The notes under the pieces: generated by a model
Seen by the model: only the letters and a program-made list of their open reading frames with translations
What the model was told of the DNA's origin: nothing
The model's database searches: none
Translations under genes and position numbers: made by a program
Shown here: positions 1 through 8,293 of the stretch, in pieces
Layout of the letters: each line of letters begins with the position of its first letter
Numbering within the stretch: position 1 is the stretch's first letter
From: Sutcliffiella horikoshii
GTDB lineage: Bacteria; Bacillota; Bacilli; Bacillales; Bacillaceae_I
NCBI RefSeq assembly: GCF_002157855.1
Contig: NZ_CP020880.1
Location: 992,001 to 1,056,000 of the forward strand
Length of the DNA: 64,000 bases
Direction of reading: 5' to 3'

Positions 1-2037
1 TCCAAATAGTAGGTATGGACTGATGGCATTTGCCCCAAGTCCGATTGCGACCATCACATCATGAAGGGAACGGATGGCACCGGAACGAAGCAATAGTGCA
101 CATTTACGACGATATTGATGTTGAACCAACTCTTCATTAATGGCTGCCGTCACAAGATGAGGGTCTAACCAAAGCTGGCCATCTTTGTGTGCTTGGGCAT
201 CATCAATGATCAATAAGGTTTTGCCGTCTTTTACGGCGTCCACCGCTTCTGCTTTTAGACGGTCTAAAGCTGAAGGAATATCTTCATCTGAACCACAGGT
301 AGCATTAACGTAATAGGTCAGTCCTTGTGATTGGAACTGGTTTACTAGCTGATCGTAGGAAGGTTGCCCCAGTTCTGCGGCGCAATCCATGCCAACCTGG
401 CCTTCTACTAATAATGGAGAAAGGAGTTCCATTGTGTAGCCGTTTGGTACTAGGTCTTCTTTTTGGAGGGCTGGACGGGCACCAAGAACCGTTCTTGTGG
501 AAAAGTGTTCTGTCTCACGGTCACGGTCGATTGCTGGATTCGTTACAACCGCTACGCTTTCTTTTATAAAATCAGCGATATTGTTGCGGCCAGGATTCAT
601 GGCAGCAAGCGGTACGTCATGACCAAGGGAACGGATCGGTTCTGCACCTTTTTCCGCCATCTGTTCGATTAACTGGATATGCTCCCGGTCCCAACCGAAA
701 GCTGCGTAATGTCCGTTATGCACTTTTGCAAGTGGAGCGGTAGACACATAGGTATCAAGTTTTGGTGCATTCAGACGTTCAGCGAATCCTTCCACAGCAA
801 ACTTCTCGTTCATACGCTGATAGACTTCTTCTTGATACGCATGATAGTCATACACTTTAATCGTATCGCCATCCCATTTCATCCCAACTTTTTCACCAGG
901 AGAGAAAGGCTTCGGCTCTGCCGTGTATTCCGTTGTCGGAATGATACCCGGTTCTGACGAAAAATAATACGAAGTCTCTGTCTGAAGCATCCAAACTGGA
1001 CGAAGCCCGAGCGCATCTAGACTGAATACTGCTTCGTCTTTGTTACGGGAAATGATGCCTGCAGGACCTTGTGCAAAGTGGCCCCAAGTTTCACGTACAT
1101 ATGTGTAAAGGTCCTGTAAATGAGCAGGATAGCTTTTAATTTCATTGACAATCGGCGGGAAGACGATATCTAGTGCTTCAAAAAGCGTAAAACCGTCGCG
1201 AGAAATCAACGTATCAATCGTTCTATTTAAGTCCTGAGAATCACTTCCGCCATTAGTTAGTGGCACACCAATCATTGTTGCTTCATCACGTAGCTTAGCA
1301 ATCGTATTGATCTCACCGTTATGACCTAGGACGCTAAATGGTTGCACACGAAAAAAGTTAGATAGTGTATTGGTAGAATAGCGGTTATGCCCAAGCGTCA
1401 TAGCAGATGCAACAAGCGGGTTTGCCAAGTCATGATAGAATTTTGGCAAAATATCGCCGGCACCCATTACTTTGTAAACCGCATGGTAGTTCGATAGGGA
1501 TGCAACATGTACGTCATCATTTTTTTCGATCTCAATGGCAGCATGGAACAGGTGCGCTTGTGTGCACTCTTGTTTTTCTGAAACTAAAGCAATCTGCCAG
1601 AACACCGGATCTTGGATGATAGCAATCGGTCCTAATGCTTCAGAAGATGTCACGGTATCAGAAGCAAAAACTAGTTTAAGAGATGCTTTTTCTAAAATGC
1701 TTGTAATCTCGCTTTTCACTTGGTCCACATCAACATGGTGATTGATGAAGAAGTGACCGACTACAAAATCTTCGCGATCTACAAGGGAAGCGTCCTCGCC
1801 GACTTTCTCGAGTTTTTCTTTCCAAAGTGCACGGGGGATATCTATGTGAATGCCGACACCGTCGCCTTCACCGTTAATGAAACCGGCACGATGGTTCATT
1901 TTGACTAACGCATCTATACAGTCGTCGATATTTTTCTTTGTTGGGATTTTTTTCTTTTCAATAGCGGATACAATACCACATGCATCGTGTTCTGCGTTGT
2001 GAAAATCTTTAAATGTACTTGGACTCCAATTTTTCAT
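1..2037 (-). CDS. gltB: Glutamate synthase large subunit, N-terminal part (runs off the window)
   Basis: Partial gene; about 679 codons are visible and the 3' end lies before base 1. Reading the minus strand, EHDACGIV places the likely class-II glutaminase nucleophile at Cys20, after a short propeptide. Further family blocks are NHRAGFINGEGDGVGIHIDIP, GHNRYSTNTLSNFFRVQPF (the ammonia-binding loop) and HNGEINT. The protein transfers the amide nitrogen of glutamine to 2-oxoglutarate, giving two glutamates. The N-terminus is shorter than in the classical Bacillus GltA, so this may be the alternative shorter glutamate synthase type. The chosen ATG has no Shine-Dalgarno sequence, and an in-frame TAA lies just upstream, which rules out an extended start. 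A strong SD lies about 50 nt further upstream, in front of a three-codon ORF (see findings). Confidence 0.9.
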   Translation of the reverse strand, partial: MKNWSPSTFKDFHNAEHDACGIVSAIEKKKIPTKKNIDDCIDALVKMNHRAGFINGEGDGVGIHIDIPRALWKEKLEKVGEDASLVDREDFVVGHFFINHHVDVDQVKSEITSILEKASLKLVFASDTVTSSEALGPIAIIQDPVFWQIALVSEKQECTQAHLFHAAIEIEKNDDVHVASLSNYHAVYKVMGAGDILPKFYHDLANPLVASAMTLGHNRYSTNTLSNFFRVQPFSVLGHNGEINTIAKLRDEATMIGVPLTNGGSDSQDLNRTIDTLISRDGFTLFEALDIVFPPIVNEIKSYPAHLQDLYTYVRETWGHFAQGPAGIISRNKDEAVFSLDALGLRPVWMLQTETSYYFSSEPGIIPTTEYTAEPKPFSPGEKVGMKWDGDTIKVYDYHAYQEEVYQRMNEKFAVEGFAERLNAPKLDTYVSTAPLAKVHNGHYAAFGWDREHIQLIEQMAEKGAEPIRSLGHDVPLAAMNPGRNNIADFIKESVAVVTNPAIDRDRETEHFSTRTVLGARPALQKEDLVPNGYTMELLSPLLVEGQVGMDCAAELGQPSYDQLVNQFQSQGLTYYVNATCGSDEDIPSALDRLKAEAVDAVKDGKTLLIIDDAQAHKDGQLWLDPHLVTAAINEELVQHQYRRKCALLLRSGAIRSLHDVMVAIGLGANAISPYLLFG

Positions 2038-2074
2038 ATGGATTGGCTGTTAACTAGGGATATAAGTGGGGACC

Positions 2075-2096
2075 CTAACTAGCCATTCACCTCCTG
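2075..2096 (-). promoter_or_regulatory. Perfect SD followed by a three-codon ORF upstream of gltB
   Basis: On the minus strand CAGGAGGTGA precedes ATG GCT AGT TAG (2086 to 2075). This is the only strong SD in the gltB leader. The gltB ATG itself, 38 nt beyond the TAG, has none. Translation coupling or a leader-peptide role is inference. Confidence 0.45.
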
Positions 2097-2111
2097 TGGT
2101 TTGATAGTTTG

Positions 2112-2184
2112 ATAAGAAAAACCTGTGCAGATAAATAGTAGTAGCTATACCTTCTGCGTGAGGTAAGCTCGGCGGTTTTCTTAT
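2112..2184 (-). promoter_or_regulatory. Structured leader RNA with H-type pseudoknot, upstream of gltB
   Basis: Read as minus-strand RNA, an outer stem pairs 2174-2184 with 2112-2123 (11 bp, one bulged A). Inside it a hairpin pairs 2161-2169 with 2143-2152, again with one bulge. The hairpin loop GCAGA (2153-2157 on plus as TCTGC) can pair with UCUGC at 2127-2131, between the two stems, giving a pseudoknot. The element sits just upstream of the only strong SD. I do not recognise it as a named riboswitch. A ligand-binding or protein-binding leader is inference. Confidence 0.5.
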
Positions 2185-2234
2185 AAATAGGTAAAAAGTG
2201 AGGAAAAATAAATAAGGGAATTTTCAGACTTTAA

Positions 2235-2240
2235 ATTATA
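2235..2240 (-). promoter_or_regulatory. Probable -10 box of the gltB promoter
   Basis: The minus strand reads TATAAT here in an AT-rich region. No convincing -35 lies 17 nt upstream. TTGATT with TAGTAT at 17-nt spacing is an alternative. A start near 2228 would give a leader of about 190 nt, enough to contain the folded element. Confidence 0.35.
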
Positions 2241-2327
2241 TACTAACATTTCAAACAATAAAAATCAATTTTTTATGCAAAAAAGTGAAGAGGTCATACA
2301 AGTGGAGAGGAAGAAAAAGTGTTTAGT

Positions 2328-2341
2328 TGAAAGCGTTTTCA
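2328..2341. promoter_or_regulatory. cre site (CcpA operator)
   Basis: TGAAAGCGTTTTCA matches the cre consensus TGWAANCGNTNWCA at every position. It lies beyond the gsaB terminator and about 100 bp upstream of the inferred gltB start, a position compatible with CcpA activation. Effect on gltB is inference. Confidence 0.7.
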
Positions 2342-2351
2342 AGGATTGGTT

Positions 2352-2386
2352 CAAAAAAAGACAGCGCATATGTGTACACGCTGTCT
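2352..2386 (-). terminator. Terminator of gsaB
   Basis: GACAGCG (minus strand, 2386-2380) pairs with CGCTGTC (2366-2360) and is followed by a run of seven T. Confidence 0.85.
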
Positions 2387-2393
2387 TGTATAT

Positions 2394-3689
2394 TTATGCA
2401 TTCGCTAATTCTTTGAATGCGTGCTCAACTGCATCTAGTGTCACTCTTACATTTTCTTCGGTATGTTCCGTTGTCACAAACCATGCTTCGTATTTAGAAG
2501 GTGCAAGGTTGATTCCTTGGTTTAGCATCAGTTTGAAGAATTTAGCAAACTGTTCGCCATCTGTATTTTCCGCCTGTTCATAGTTGACTACCGTTTCATC
2601 TGTAAAGTAGATGGTAAGTGCACCTTTGAGACGGTTGATGGTAATGGTGATTCCATACTTTTCTGCTCTTTCCAGAATGCCTTCTTCTAGTAAGCGGCCG
2701 ATATGGTCAAGGTGTTCGTAAACTCCTTCTTGTTGTAGTACTTCCAAGCAGGCGATTCCTGATAAAATGGATGCCGGGTTACCAGCCATGGTACCTGCTT
2801 GATATGCTGGGCCGAGTGGCGCTACCTTTTCCATGATCTCTGCGCGGCCGCCGTATGCACCAATCGGAAGTCCGCCGCCGATGATTTTTCCTAGCGCCGT
2901 CAGGTCAGGTGTGATTCCAAGCATGTCCTGCGCACCGCCATACATAAAGCGAAATGCCGTTATCACTTCATCATAGATAACAAGCGCCCCAGCTTCATGG
3001 CTGATGTCGTTTATTGCTTGAAGGAAGCCAGGTTTTGGTTCTACGATTCCAAAGTTACCGACGATTGGCTCCACAAGGACGCCCGCAATCTGGTCGCCCC
3101 ATTTTCCCATCGCTTCACGGAACGGTTCGATATCATTAAAAGGAACCGTGATGACTTCGTTGGCAATACTCTTTGGTACTCCAGCGGAATCTGGTGTTCC
3201 AAGTGTTGCAGGGCCAGATCCTGCTGCAACAAGAACCAGGTCCGAATGTCCATGATAGCAACCGGCAAACTTGATGATTTTGTCTCGACCTGTGTAGGCA
3301 CGCGCCACGCGGATGGTTGTCATTACTGCCTCGGTACCGGAGTTAACGAAACGTACTTTGTCCATTCCAGGCATCGCTTCTTTAAGCATTTTGGCAAACT
3401 TCACTTCATGGGGAGTAGGTGTTCCGTACAAGACCCCAGTTTGTGCTGCTTTCGTAATGGCTTCTGTTATATGCGGGTGGGCATGCCCGGTGATGATTGG
3501 TCCGTATGCTGCCAGGTAGTCGATGTATTTATTGCCGTCGACATCCCAGAAGTAAGCTCCTTCCGCGCGTTCCATTACGACCGGTGCACCGCCGCCGACT
3601 GCTTTATAGGAACGGGAAGGGCTGTTCACGCCACCGACGATATGGTGCAAGGCTTCTTCGTGTATTTGTTGTGATTTTGAAAAGTTCAT
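2394..3689 (-). CDS. gsaB: Glutamate-1-semialdehyde 2,1-aminomutase (class III aminotransferase)
   Basis: 431 aa, full length. PLP enzyme that moves the amino group of glutamate-1-semialdehyde to give 5-aminolevulinate for tetrapyrrole synthesis in the cytoplasm. Visible family blocks are [28 protein letters not shown], the PLP-anchoring aspartate in [12 protein letters not shown] and the Schiff-base lysine in [17 protein letters not shown]. The AGGAGG SD is well spaced from the ATG. Bacilli usually have two paralogues, hemL in the hem operon and gsaB alone. A monocistronic gene close to the perR locus, as in B. subtilis, favours gsaB. A clear terminator follows. Confidence 0.93.
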   Translation of the reverse strand: MNFSKSQQIHEEALHHIVGGVNSPSRSYKAVGGGAPVVMERAEGAYFWDVDGNKYIDYLAAYGPIITGHAHPHITEAITKAAQTGVLYGTPTPHEVKFAKMLKEAMPGMDKVRFVNSGTEAVMTTIRVARAYTGRDKIIKFAGCYHGHSDLVLVAAGSGPATLGTPDSAGVPKSIANEVITVPFNDIEPFREAMGKWGDQIAGVLVEPIVGNFGIVEPKPGFLQAINDISHEAGALVIYDEVITAFRFMYGGAQDMLGITPDLTALGKIIGGGLPIGAYGGRAEIMEKVAPLGPAYQAGTMAGNPASILSGIACLEVLQQEGVYEHLDHIGRLLEEGILERAEKYGITITINRLKGALTIYFTDETVVNYEQAENTDGEQFAKFFKLMLNQGINLAPSKYEAWFVTTEHTEENVRVTLDAVEHAFKELANA

Positions 3690-3895
3690 ATCTAATTGAA
3701 TCCTCCTGGTTCATTTGTTTGATAAAAGAAATGATACGTTATTTTATCATGAATGTGGTGGTGTTGTAATGGAATACGGAATTCCCAAAGCTTCCCGTTT
3801 GAGTGTTTCCCCTCACTTGTAATACACTAGTCTCTATGAGCTTTTTTCAAAAGACTATCATCAAATGTTCATATAATAGAAAGGAAGTAACCTAG

Positions 3896-4951
3896 ATGCA
3901 TAACGTCATAGAAGTAGATTCGCTTCGCAAAGAGTTTAAAGCATATTCTAGTCGTTCTGGTTTAAAGGGAGCATTCCGCGATCTTTTTACAAGAAACTAT
4001 AAAATAGTGCCAGCCGTCAACGATGTTTCTTTTACCATTAAACAAGGGGAAATGGTCGGATACATCGGGGAGAATGGTGCAGGAAAGTCGACCACCATCA
4101 AAATGCTGACAGGAATTCTCACCCCGACATCTGGAACAGTACGAGTTAATGGGATGAATCCGCATAAAGAAAGGGAAGAGTTTGTCCGTTCCATTGGCGT
4201 TGTGTTCGGCCAGCGTTCCCAGCTTTGGTGGGATATTGCGGTTCAAGAATCTTTCCGCCTCCTGAAAAAAGTATATAAGGTCTCAGACGAGGATTATAAC
4301 GAGCATATGGACCATGTGATTGAAACGCTTGATATCGGCCATCTTCTCGATAAGCCGGTAAGAAAGCTGTCGCTTGGACAGCGGATGCGTTGTGAACTGG
4401 CTGCGGCGCTCATTCACAATCCCCCGTTGCTTTTCCTCGACGAACCAACAATCGGCTTGGATGTATTGGTAAAACTTAAAATCCGACAGTTCCTAAAAGA
4501 AATAAACGAAAAATATAAAACAACGATTCTATTGACCACGCATGATATGGCAGATATTGAAGCACTTTGTGAGCGAGTGGTCATGTTAGATGAAGGAAAG
4601 GTCATTTATGATGGTTCACTCCAAAAGCTCCGTAACAACTGGGGAGAAGGGAAGCAAATTCGATTCCAGTTTGCTCAAAACGTAACAGAAGAACAACTTA
4701 CCCCGTTGACTCCAGATCTTGAAGTGCTATGGAAAAATGAAGGGAAAGAGACGATCTGGAGCGCGGTGGTTTCGAAAGAGGAAGAGGAAATTTCTGAACT
4801 TATCGGTAGGGTAGTAGGGCAGTTTTCCATCACAGACCTTACCATTCAAGAGATTTCTACAGAGGAAATAATCCGCAATATCTATGATAAGGGGATGGTT
4901 GCCGGCACAGAGCCAACCTCCCAAAAGCAGCCGGTGTTGACTCATGGATAA
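3896..4951 (+). CDS. ABC-2 type exporter, ATP-binding protein
   Basis: 351 aa ATPase of the group paired with two dissimilar ABC-2 permeases (COG4586/4587/3694 type). Walker A GENGAGKST is at residues 58-66, the Q-loop is near GQRSQLWW, the signature LSLGQ at 158-162 and Walker B LLFLDEP at 178-184, with the switch histidine in TTHD. A C-terminal extension of about 100 residues follows the nucleotide-binding domain. The stop overlaps the start of the next gene by 8 nt, so the three genes form one translationally coupled operon. Relatives are annotated as drug or bacteriocin exporters; the substrate here is unknown. Confidence 0.9.
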   Translation: MHNVIEVDSLRKEFKAYSSRSGLKGAFRDLFTRNYKIVPAVNDVSFTIKQGEMVGYIGENGAGKSTTIKMLTGILTPTSGTVRVNGMNPHKEREEFVRSIGVVFGQRSQLWWDIAVQESFRLLKKVYKVSDEDYNEHMDHVIETLDIGHLLDKPVRKLSLGQRMRCELAAALIHNPPLLFLDEPTIGLDVLVKLKIRQFLKEINEKYKTTILLTTHDMADIEALCERVVMLDEGKVIYDGSLQKLRNNWGEGKQIRFQFAQNVTEEQLTPLTPDLEVLWKNEGKETIWSAVVSKEEEEISELIGRVVGQFSITDLTIQEISTEEIIRNIYDKGMVAGTEPTSQKQPVLTHG

Positions 4952-5735
4952 GTATATTGAAATGATCCGCATCCGTTTTTTGATGATGCTGGCATATCGC
5001 ACGAACTATTACTCTGGAATCTTGATTTATAGCATTAACATAGGAGCCTACTATTTTCTTTGGCAAGCGATCTATAGCGGAAAAGAAGATATCCAAGGCA
5101 TCTCCACCATCCAAATGACAACATATGTCGCTGTCGCTTGGATGGCTCGTGCTTTTTATTTTAATAATATTGACCGAGAAATTGCCCAAGAGATAAAAGA
5201 AGGAAAGGTTGCCGTTGAATTGATCAGGCCGTATAACTACCTTGGCATGAAGACCATGCAAGGGCTAGGTGAGGGAATCTTTCGCCTGGCATTTTTCTCG
5301 GTTCCAGGGATGGTCATTGTGGCACTCGTCTTTCCGTTAGAGTTCTCGGCAAACTTTGCCACATGGGGGCTTTTCGGAATCTCGATTATCTTCAGCTTTA
5401 TTGTCAATACACAGATCAACCTGCTGACAGGAATTATGACGTTTTTTCTATTTAATAATGACGGACTTATCCGTGCCAAGCGTGTCGTGATTGATCTGTT
5501 TTCCGGGCTGTTGTTGCCAATCAGCTTTTACCCATTATGGGCACAAGATATTATGAGTTTCCTGCCGTTTCAGGCCATCAGCTATATCCCTAGTATGATT
5601 TTTACAGAGGGTATTACAGGAAATGCGGTATTTCAGGCATTATTCATGCAAATGATCTGGGTATTTATCCTGATTATCCCAATACAATTGCTATGGAATT
5701 TGGCAAAAAAACAACTAGTCGTGCAAGGAGGGTGA
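4944..5735 (+). CDS. ABC-2 type exporter permease 1
   Basis: 263 aa integral membrane protein with about six hydrophobic segments. Its start ATG overlaps the end of the ATPase gene. It belongs to the permease family found next to COG4586-type ATPases (COG4587-like, from position and hydrophobic pattern). The cytoplasmic stretch around residues 60-95 (NNIDREIAQEIKEGKVAVEL) is typical of the group. It would form the channel together with the following, dissimilar permease. Substrate unknown. Confidence 0.85.
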   Translation: MDKYIEMIRIRFLMMLAYRTNYYSGILIYSINIGAYYFLWQAIYSGKEDIQGISTIQMTTYVAVAWMARAFYFNNIDREIAQEIKEGKVAVELIRPYNYLGMKTMQGLGEGIFRLAFFSVPGMVIVALVFPLEFSANFATWGLFGISIIFSFIVNTQINLLTGIMTFFLFNNDGLIRAKRVVIDLFSGLLLPISFYPLWAQDIMSFLPFQAISYIPSMIFTEGITGNAVFQALFMQMIWVFILIIPIQLLWNLAKKQLVVQGG

Positions 5736-5738
5736 GGA

Positions 5739-6524
5739 ATGTTTTATGTTTCAATGTTCTTTCAATACATTGGCCAGTATATAAAAACTCGGTTCCAATA
5801 CAGAGCTGACCTGGTTGTAGAAATCCTCTCCGACTTGTTGTTTCAGGCGGTCAACCTGGTCTTTATCTTGGTTGTCTTTGGGCACACACAGTTCTTGAGC
5901 GGATGGAGCAGGGAGGAAATCATCTTTATTTATGGTTTCTTTTTGATACCTTATGCGCTGTTTTCCTCGTTTTTTAACATTTGGGATTTTAATGAACGAT
6001 ATATTGTAAAAGGGGAGATGGATCGCATCCTGACGCGTCCAATCCATAGTCTGTTTCAAGTAGTTCTGGAGCGGATGGAACTGGAATCATTATTTGGGGT
6101 GTTTACTGGTGTGGCAATCATGATCTATGCTGGCAACCTGCTCAATCTGACTTTTGCCTGGTACGATTATCTTCTATTAATCATTTTTGTACTTGGCGGA
6201 GCACTTGTCTATGCGGGAATATTCGTCCTGCTTGCAAGCATCGGTTTCTGGTCAGATGCAAGAACATCCATTATGCCGATGATGTACAATATCGGAAACT
6301 ATGGAAGGTATCCGGTTGATATTTATAACAGTGTTATCAGATTTGTCCTGACATGGATCCTCCCATTTGCCTTTGTCGGTGTATACCCGTCTGCATACTT
6401 CCTTGGGAGGTCCGAATGGTATGGTTACGCGTTTATGACTCCATTTATCGGAATAGCATTTTTTGTTCTAGCCGTATTTGTCTGGAATGTCGGAGTAACG
6501 AAATATAGAGGTGCAGGGAATTAA
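5739..6524 (+). CDS. ABC-2 type exporter permease 2
   Basis: 261 aa, about six membrane segments, starting 3 nt after the previous stop with SD AAGGAGGG inside the end of that gene. Residues 80-110 carry the family-like stretch FNERYIVKGEMDRILTRPIH, matching the GKVAVELIRP segment of permease 1. The two subunits probably arose from a common ancestor and work as a heterodimer (COG3694-like). It is the last gene of the exporter operon. A dispersed repeat starts 10 bp after the stop instead of a normal terminator. Confidence 0.85.
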   Translation: MFYVSMFFQYIGQYIKTRFQYRADLVVEILSDLLFQAVNLVFILVVFGHTQFLSGWSREEIIFIYGFFLIPYALFSSFFNIWDFNERYIVKGEMDRILTRPIHSLFQVVLERMELESLFGVFTGVAIMIYAGNLLNLTFAWYDYLLLIIFVLGGALVYAGIFVLLASIGFWSDARTSIMPMMYNIGNYGRYPVDIYNSVIRFVLTWILPFAFVGVYPSAYFLGRSEWYGYAFMTPFIGIAFFVLAVFVWNVGVTKYRGAGN

Positions 6525-6534
6525 CCTCGAAATA

Positions 6535-6662
6535 GTGGATTGAAGCGGAAGGCACTCGACTCCGAGGGGAGCTAGCGGTAGGTTGAGACCCCGCAACGAA
6601 GAAGGAGGCTCAAGCAGCGCCCCGCGGAAAGCGAGTGCCTGCAGCGAAAAGGAACGATCAAA
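6535..6662. repeat. Dispersed GC-rich intergenic repeat, copy 1
   Basis: About 128 bp containing the blocks GAAGCGGAAGGCACTCGACTC, GGTTGAGACCCCGC, GAAGGAGGCTCAAGC and CCGCGGAAAGCGAGTGCC. These are the reverse complement of blocks in the copies at 24988, 43896 and 62537. GGCACTCG/CGAGTGCC lets it fold on itself. I recall similar elements between genes in many Bacillaceae but know no accepted name. Confidence 0.8.
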
Positions 6663-6742
6663 CTTTATACCAACAAAAAAGCATACCTGTTCTTCCTTAG
6701 CGTATATTGTACTAATGGCATGTCCCGCATTGGAGGAATAGG

Positions 6743-7156
6743 ATGCTTTATTTATTTATCGTCATCTTCATATTCATCGCTATTTTTATAAGTTTTTCCC
6801 ATGTTTTTTCATCAGAAAGCAGAAGTATACCCTATGTCTCAAAAGAAACACTCCTTCTGTTACTGCTGATATACTCGACACTGTTGCTTTCGTTTGGTCT
6901 TTTATATACTGTTCTCCATATTGAAGGGCACCCTGTTCTATTGGAAAGAGGCGAACTGATCAGCGGAAGTTACTTTTCCATTTTCTTTCGCTCCGTCTAT
7001 TTCAGTGCGATCACCATATTGACGGTTGGATACGGAGATATCACTCCAATAGGTATCGGCAGGGCCATTGCGATGACAGAAGCATTGATTGGCTTTGTCA
7101 TGCCGGCAGCATTTGTGGTCCGGGTGGTTCTGCATATGGACGGGCGTGAGAGATAA
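6743..7156 (+). CDS. Two-TM potassium channel family protein
   Basis: 137 aa. A first N-terminal hydrophobic segment (about 1-22) is followed by a second (about 35-58), a pore helix with the selectivity filter TVGYGD near residue 95, and a last segment at about 108-130. TVGYGD is diagnostic of K+-selective channels. There is no C-terminal RCK/TrkA_N domain, so this is a minimal pore and not a full Kch-type channel. SD GGAGG lies 6 nt before the ATG. It is monocistronic. Similar small channels in bacilli are called YugO-like or Ion_trans_2 proteins. Gating and physiological role cannot be told from sequence. Confidence 0.85.
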   Translation: MLYLFIVIFIFIAIFISFSHVFSSESRSIPYVSKETLLLLLLIYSTLLLSFGLLYTVLHIEGHPVLLERGELISGSYFSIFFRSVYFSAITILTVGYGDITPIGIGRAIAMTEALIGFVMPAAFVVRVVLHMDGRER

Positions 7157-7162
7157 ACGTTA

Positions 7163-7321
7163 CTAATTCCCCTCATTTAGAAATCGGTTGGATAACTCAG
7201 ATATCGGTTCCGGACAGTTGGCGTCAACATTCAAGGGAGTCTCCATGGACTTCTGGTTGACGCTGATTTTTTTATGGTTTTCTGTTACGGCACCTTCATG
7301 AAGTGCCTCTTCTTTTTTCAT
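7163..7321 (-). CDS. Small hydrophilic protein of 52 aa, unknown function
   Basis: ATG at 7321 preceded by GGAGGAATTGAA, an excellent SD; 52 codons to TAG at 7163. The protein starts MKKEEALHEGAVTENHKK and ends ELSNRFLNEGN. It is acidic to neutral, has one Cys (about residue 36), no membrane segment and no motif I recognise. It is convergent with the potassium channel gene, whose stop is 6 nt away. The good SD and clean frame argue for a real gene. No function is proposed. Confidence 0.55.
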   Translation of the reverse strand: MKKEEALHEGAVTENHKKISVNQKSMETPLNVDANCPEPISELSNRFLNEGN

Positions 7322-7461
7322 TTCAATTCCTCCATTCTTTTTGAATTTTTAATTAGTGTAGGTCATTTTAGAAAGTATATGTATGCTATCTCATTTCTTG
7401 ATAATTCTCCATGCTTTCGGTAGGCTTAAAGAAACAGTATTAGTTAAGGAGGAGTTTTAAG

Positions 7462-7929
7462 ATGACAATAGAAGTTGGCAAAAAGGCACCTGATTTTTCA
7501 TTGCTATCTAATACAGGCGAGACAGTAACCCTTTCAAGTTTACAAGGCGAAAATGTCGTTTTATATTTCTACCCAAAAGATATGACCCCTGGATGCACTA
7601 CACAGGCGTGTGATTTCCGGGATATGCATGAAGACTTCTCAAACCTTGATACAGTAATACTTGGGGTAAGTCCAGATCCTCAATCAAGGCATGAAAAGTT
7701 TATTGAAAAGCACGGTTTGCCATTTATGCTTTTAGTGGACGAGGATCATGAAGTGGCTGAACTTTATGATGTATGGAAGCTAAAGAAAAATTTCGGCAAA
7801 GAGTATATGGGAATTGAACGTTCTACCTTCATCATTAATAAAGAAGGCGAATTAGTAAAAGAGTTTAGAAAAGTAAAAGTTAAGGGCCATGTAGAAGAGG
7901 CTTTGAGTTTTATAAAAGAGAATTTATAA
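7462..7929 (+). CDS. bcp: Peroxiredoxin, Bcp/PrxQ type (thiol peroxidase)
   Basis: 155 aa, normal length. Thioredoxin-dependent reduction of H2O2 and organic hydroperoxides in the cytoplasm. The peroxidatic Cys45 lies in MTPGCTTQACDFRD, with the resolving Cys50 five residues on, the PrxQ arrangement. FYPKDMTPGCT and the conserved Arg in GIERSTFIIN are present. The SD AAGGAGGAG precedes the ATG. In B. subtilis this gene (ygaF) also lies between gsaB and perR, so the placement supports orthology. No PerR box was seen in front of it. Confidence 0.95.
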   Translation: MTIEVGKKAPDFSLLSNTGETVTLSSLQGENVVLYFYPKDMTPGCTTQACDFRDMHEDFSNLDTVILGVSPDPQSRHEKFIEKHGLPFMLLVDEDHEVAELYDVWKLKKNFGKEYMGIERSTFIINKEGELVKEFRKVKVKGHVEEALSFIKENL

Positions 7930-8037
7930 GAGGAAAAGCCTTTTTTTCAATAATTAAGGCAAACGTCTAACTACAAAAGGGTCCTAAATGAGTATTTTAT
8001 AGTGTAGGGCATACCTCCTCAAAAGTTGACGTGATTA

Positions 8038-8067
8038 GAGTGCGAGCATAGAGCTTGCACTCCTTTT
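8038..8067 (+). terminator. Rho-independent terminator
   Basis: AGTGCGAGC pairs with GCTTGCACT across a 5-nt loop (one G-T pair), then CCTTTTT. About 110 nt after bcp, so it probably ends that transcript. Confidence 0.75.
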
Positions 8068-8251
8068 TATTGATATGAATTTATATATTATGGGTAAAGT
8101 AAAGAAAGGTCCAAAATAGGACCAGTACGTTAATTTAGTAAAGGATACATAGTATTAATATTATTTCAAAAATTGGTTATTTTGCGCGTATTCGCTGAAC
8201 CCTTCCATCCGTCAAGTTTTTTTATTATACTGATAAAGGATTTTTTCCTGT

Positions 8252-8266
8252 TATTTTTTGAAAATT
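8252..8266. promoter_or_regulatory. Candidate CodY box in front of the AbgT gene
   Basis: TATTTTTTGAAAATT matches AATTTTCWGAAAATT at 13 of 15 positions and ends 27 nt before the start codon. CodY represses many peptide and amino-acid uptake genes in bacilli. AT-rich DNA gives chance matches, so this is tentative. Confidence 0.4.
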
Positions 8267-8293
8267 TAATAGATTGAGAAAGGGGATTTTATC

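Larger units (their letters stand above)
7930..8293. other. Intergenic region between bcp and the AbgT gene
   Basis: 364 bp, AT-rich. It holds the hairpin terminator at 8038-8067 and a CodY-like box at 8252-8266. I see no gene in it. Confidence 0.6.

Noticed and set aside
2997..3674. 225-codon plus-strand frame
   Set aside because: It is the antisense of gsaB, whose product is unmistakable.
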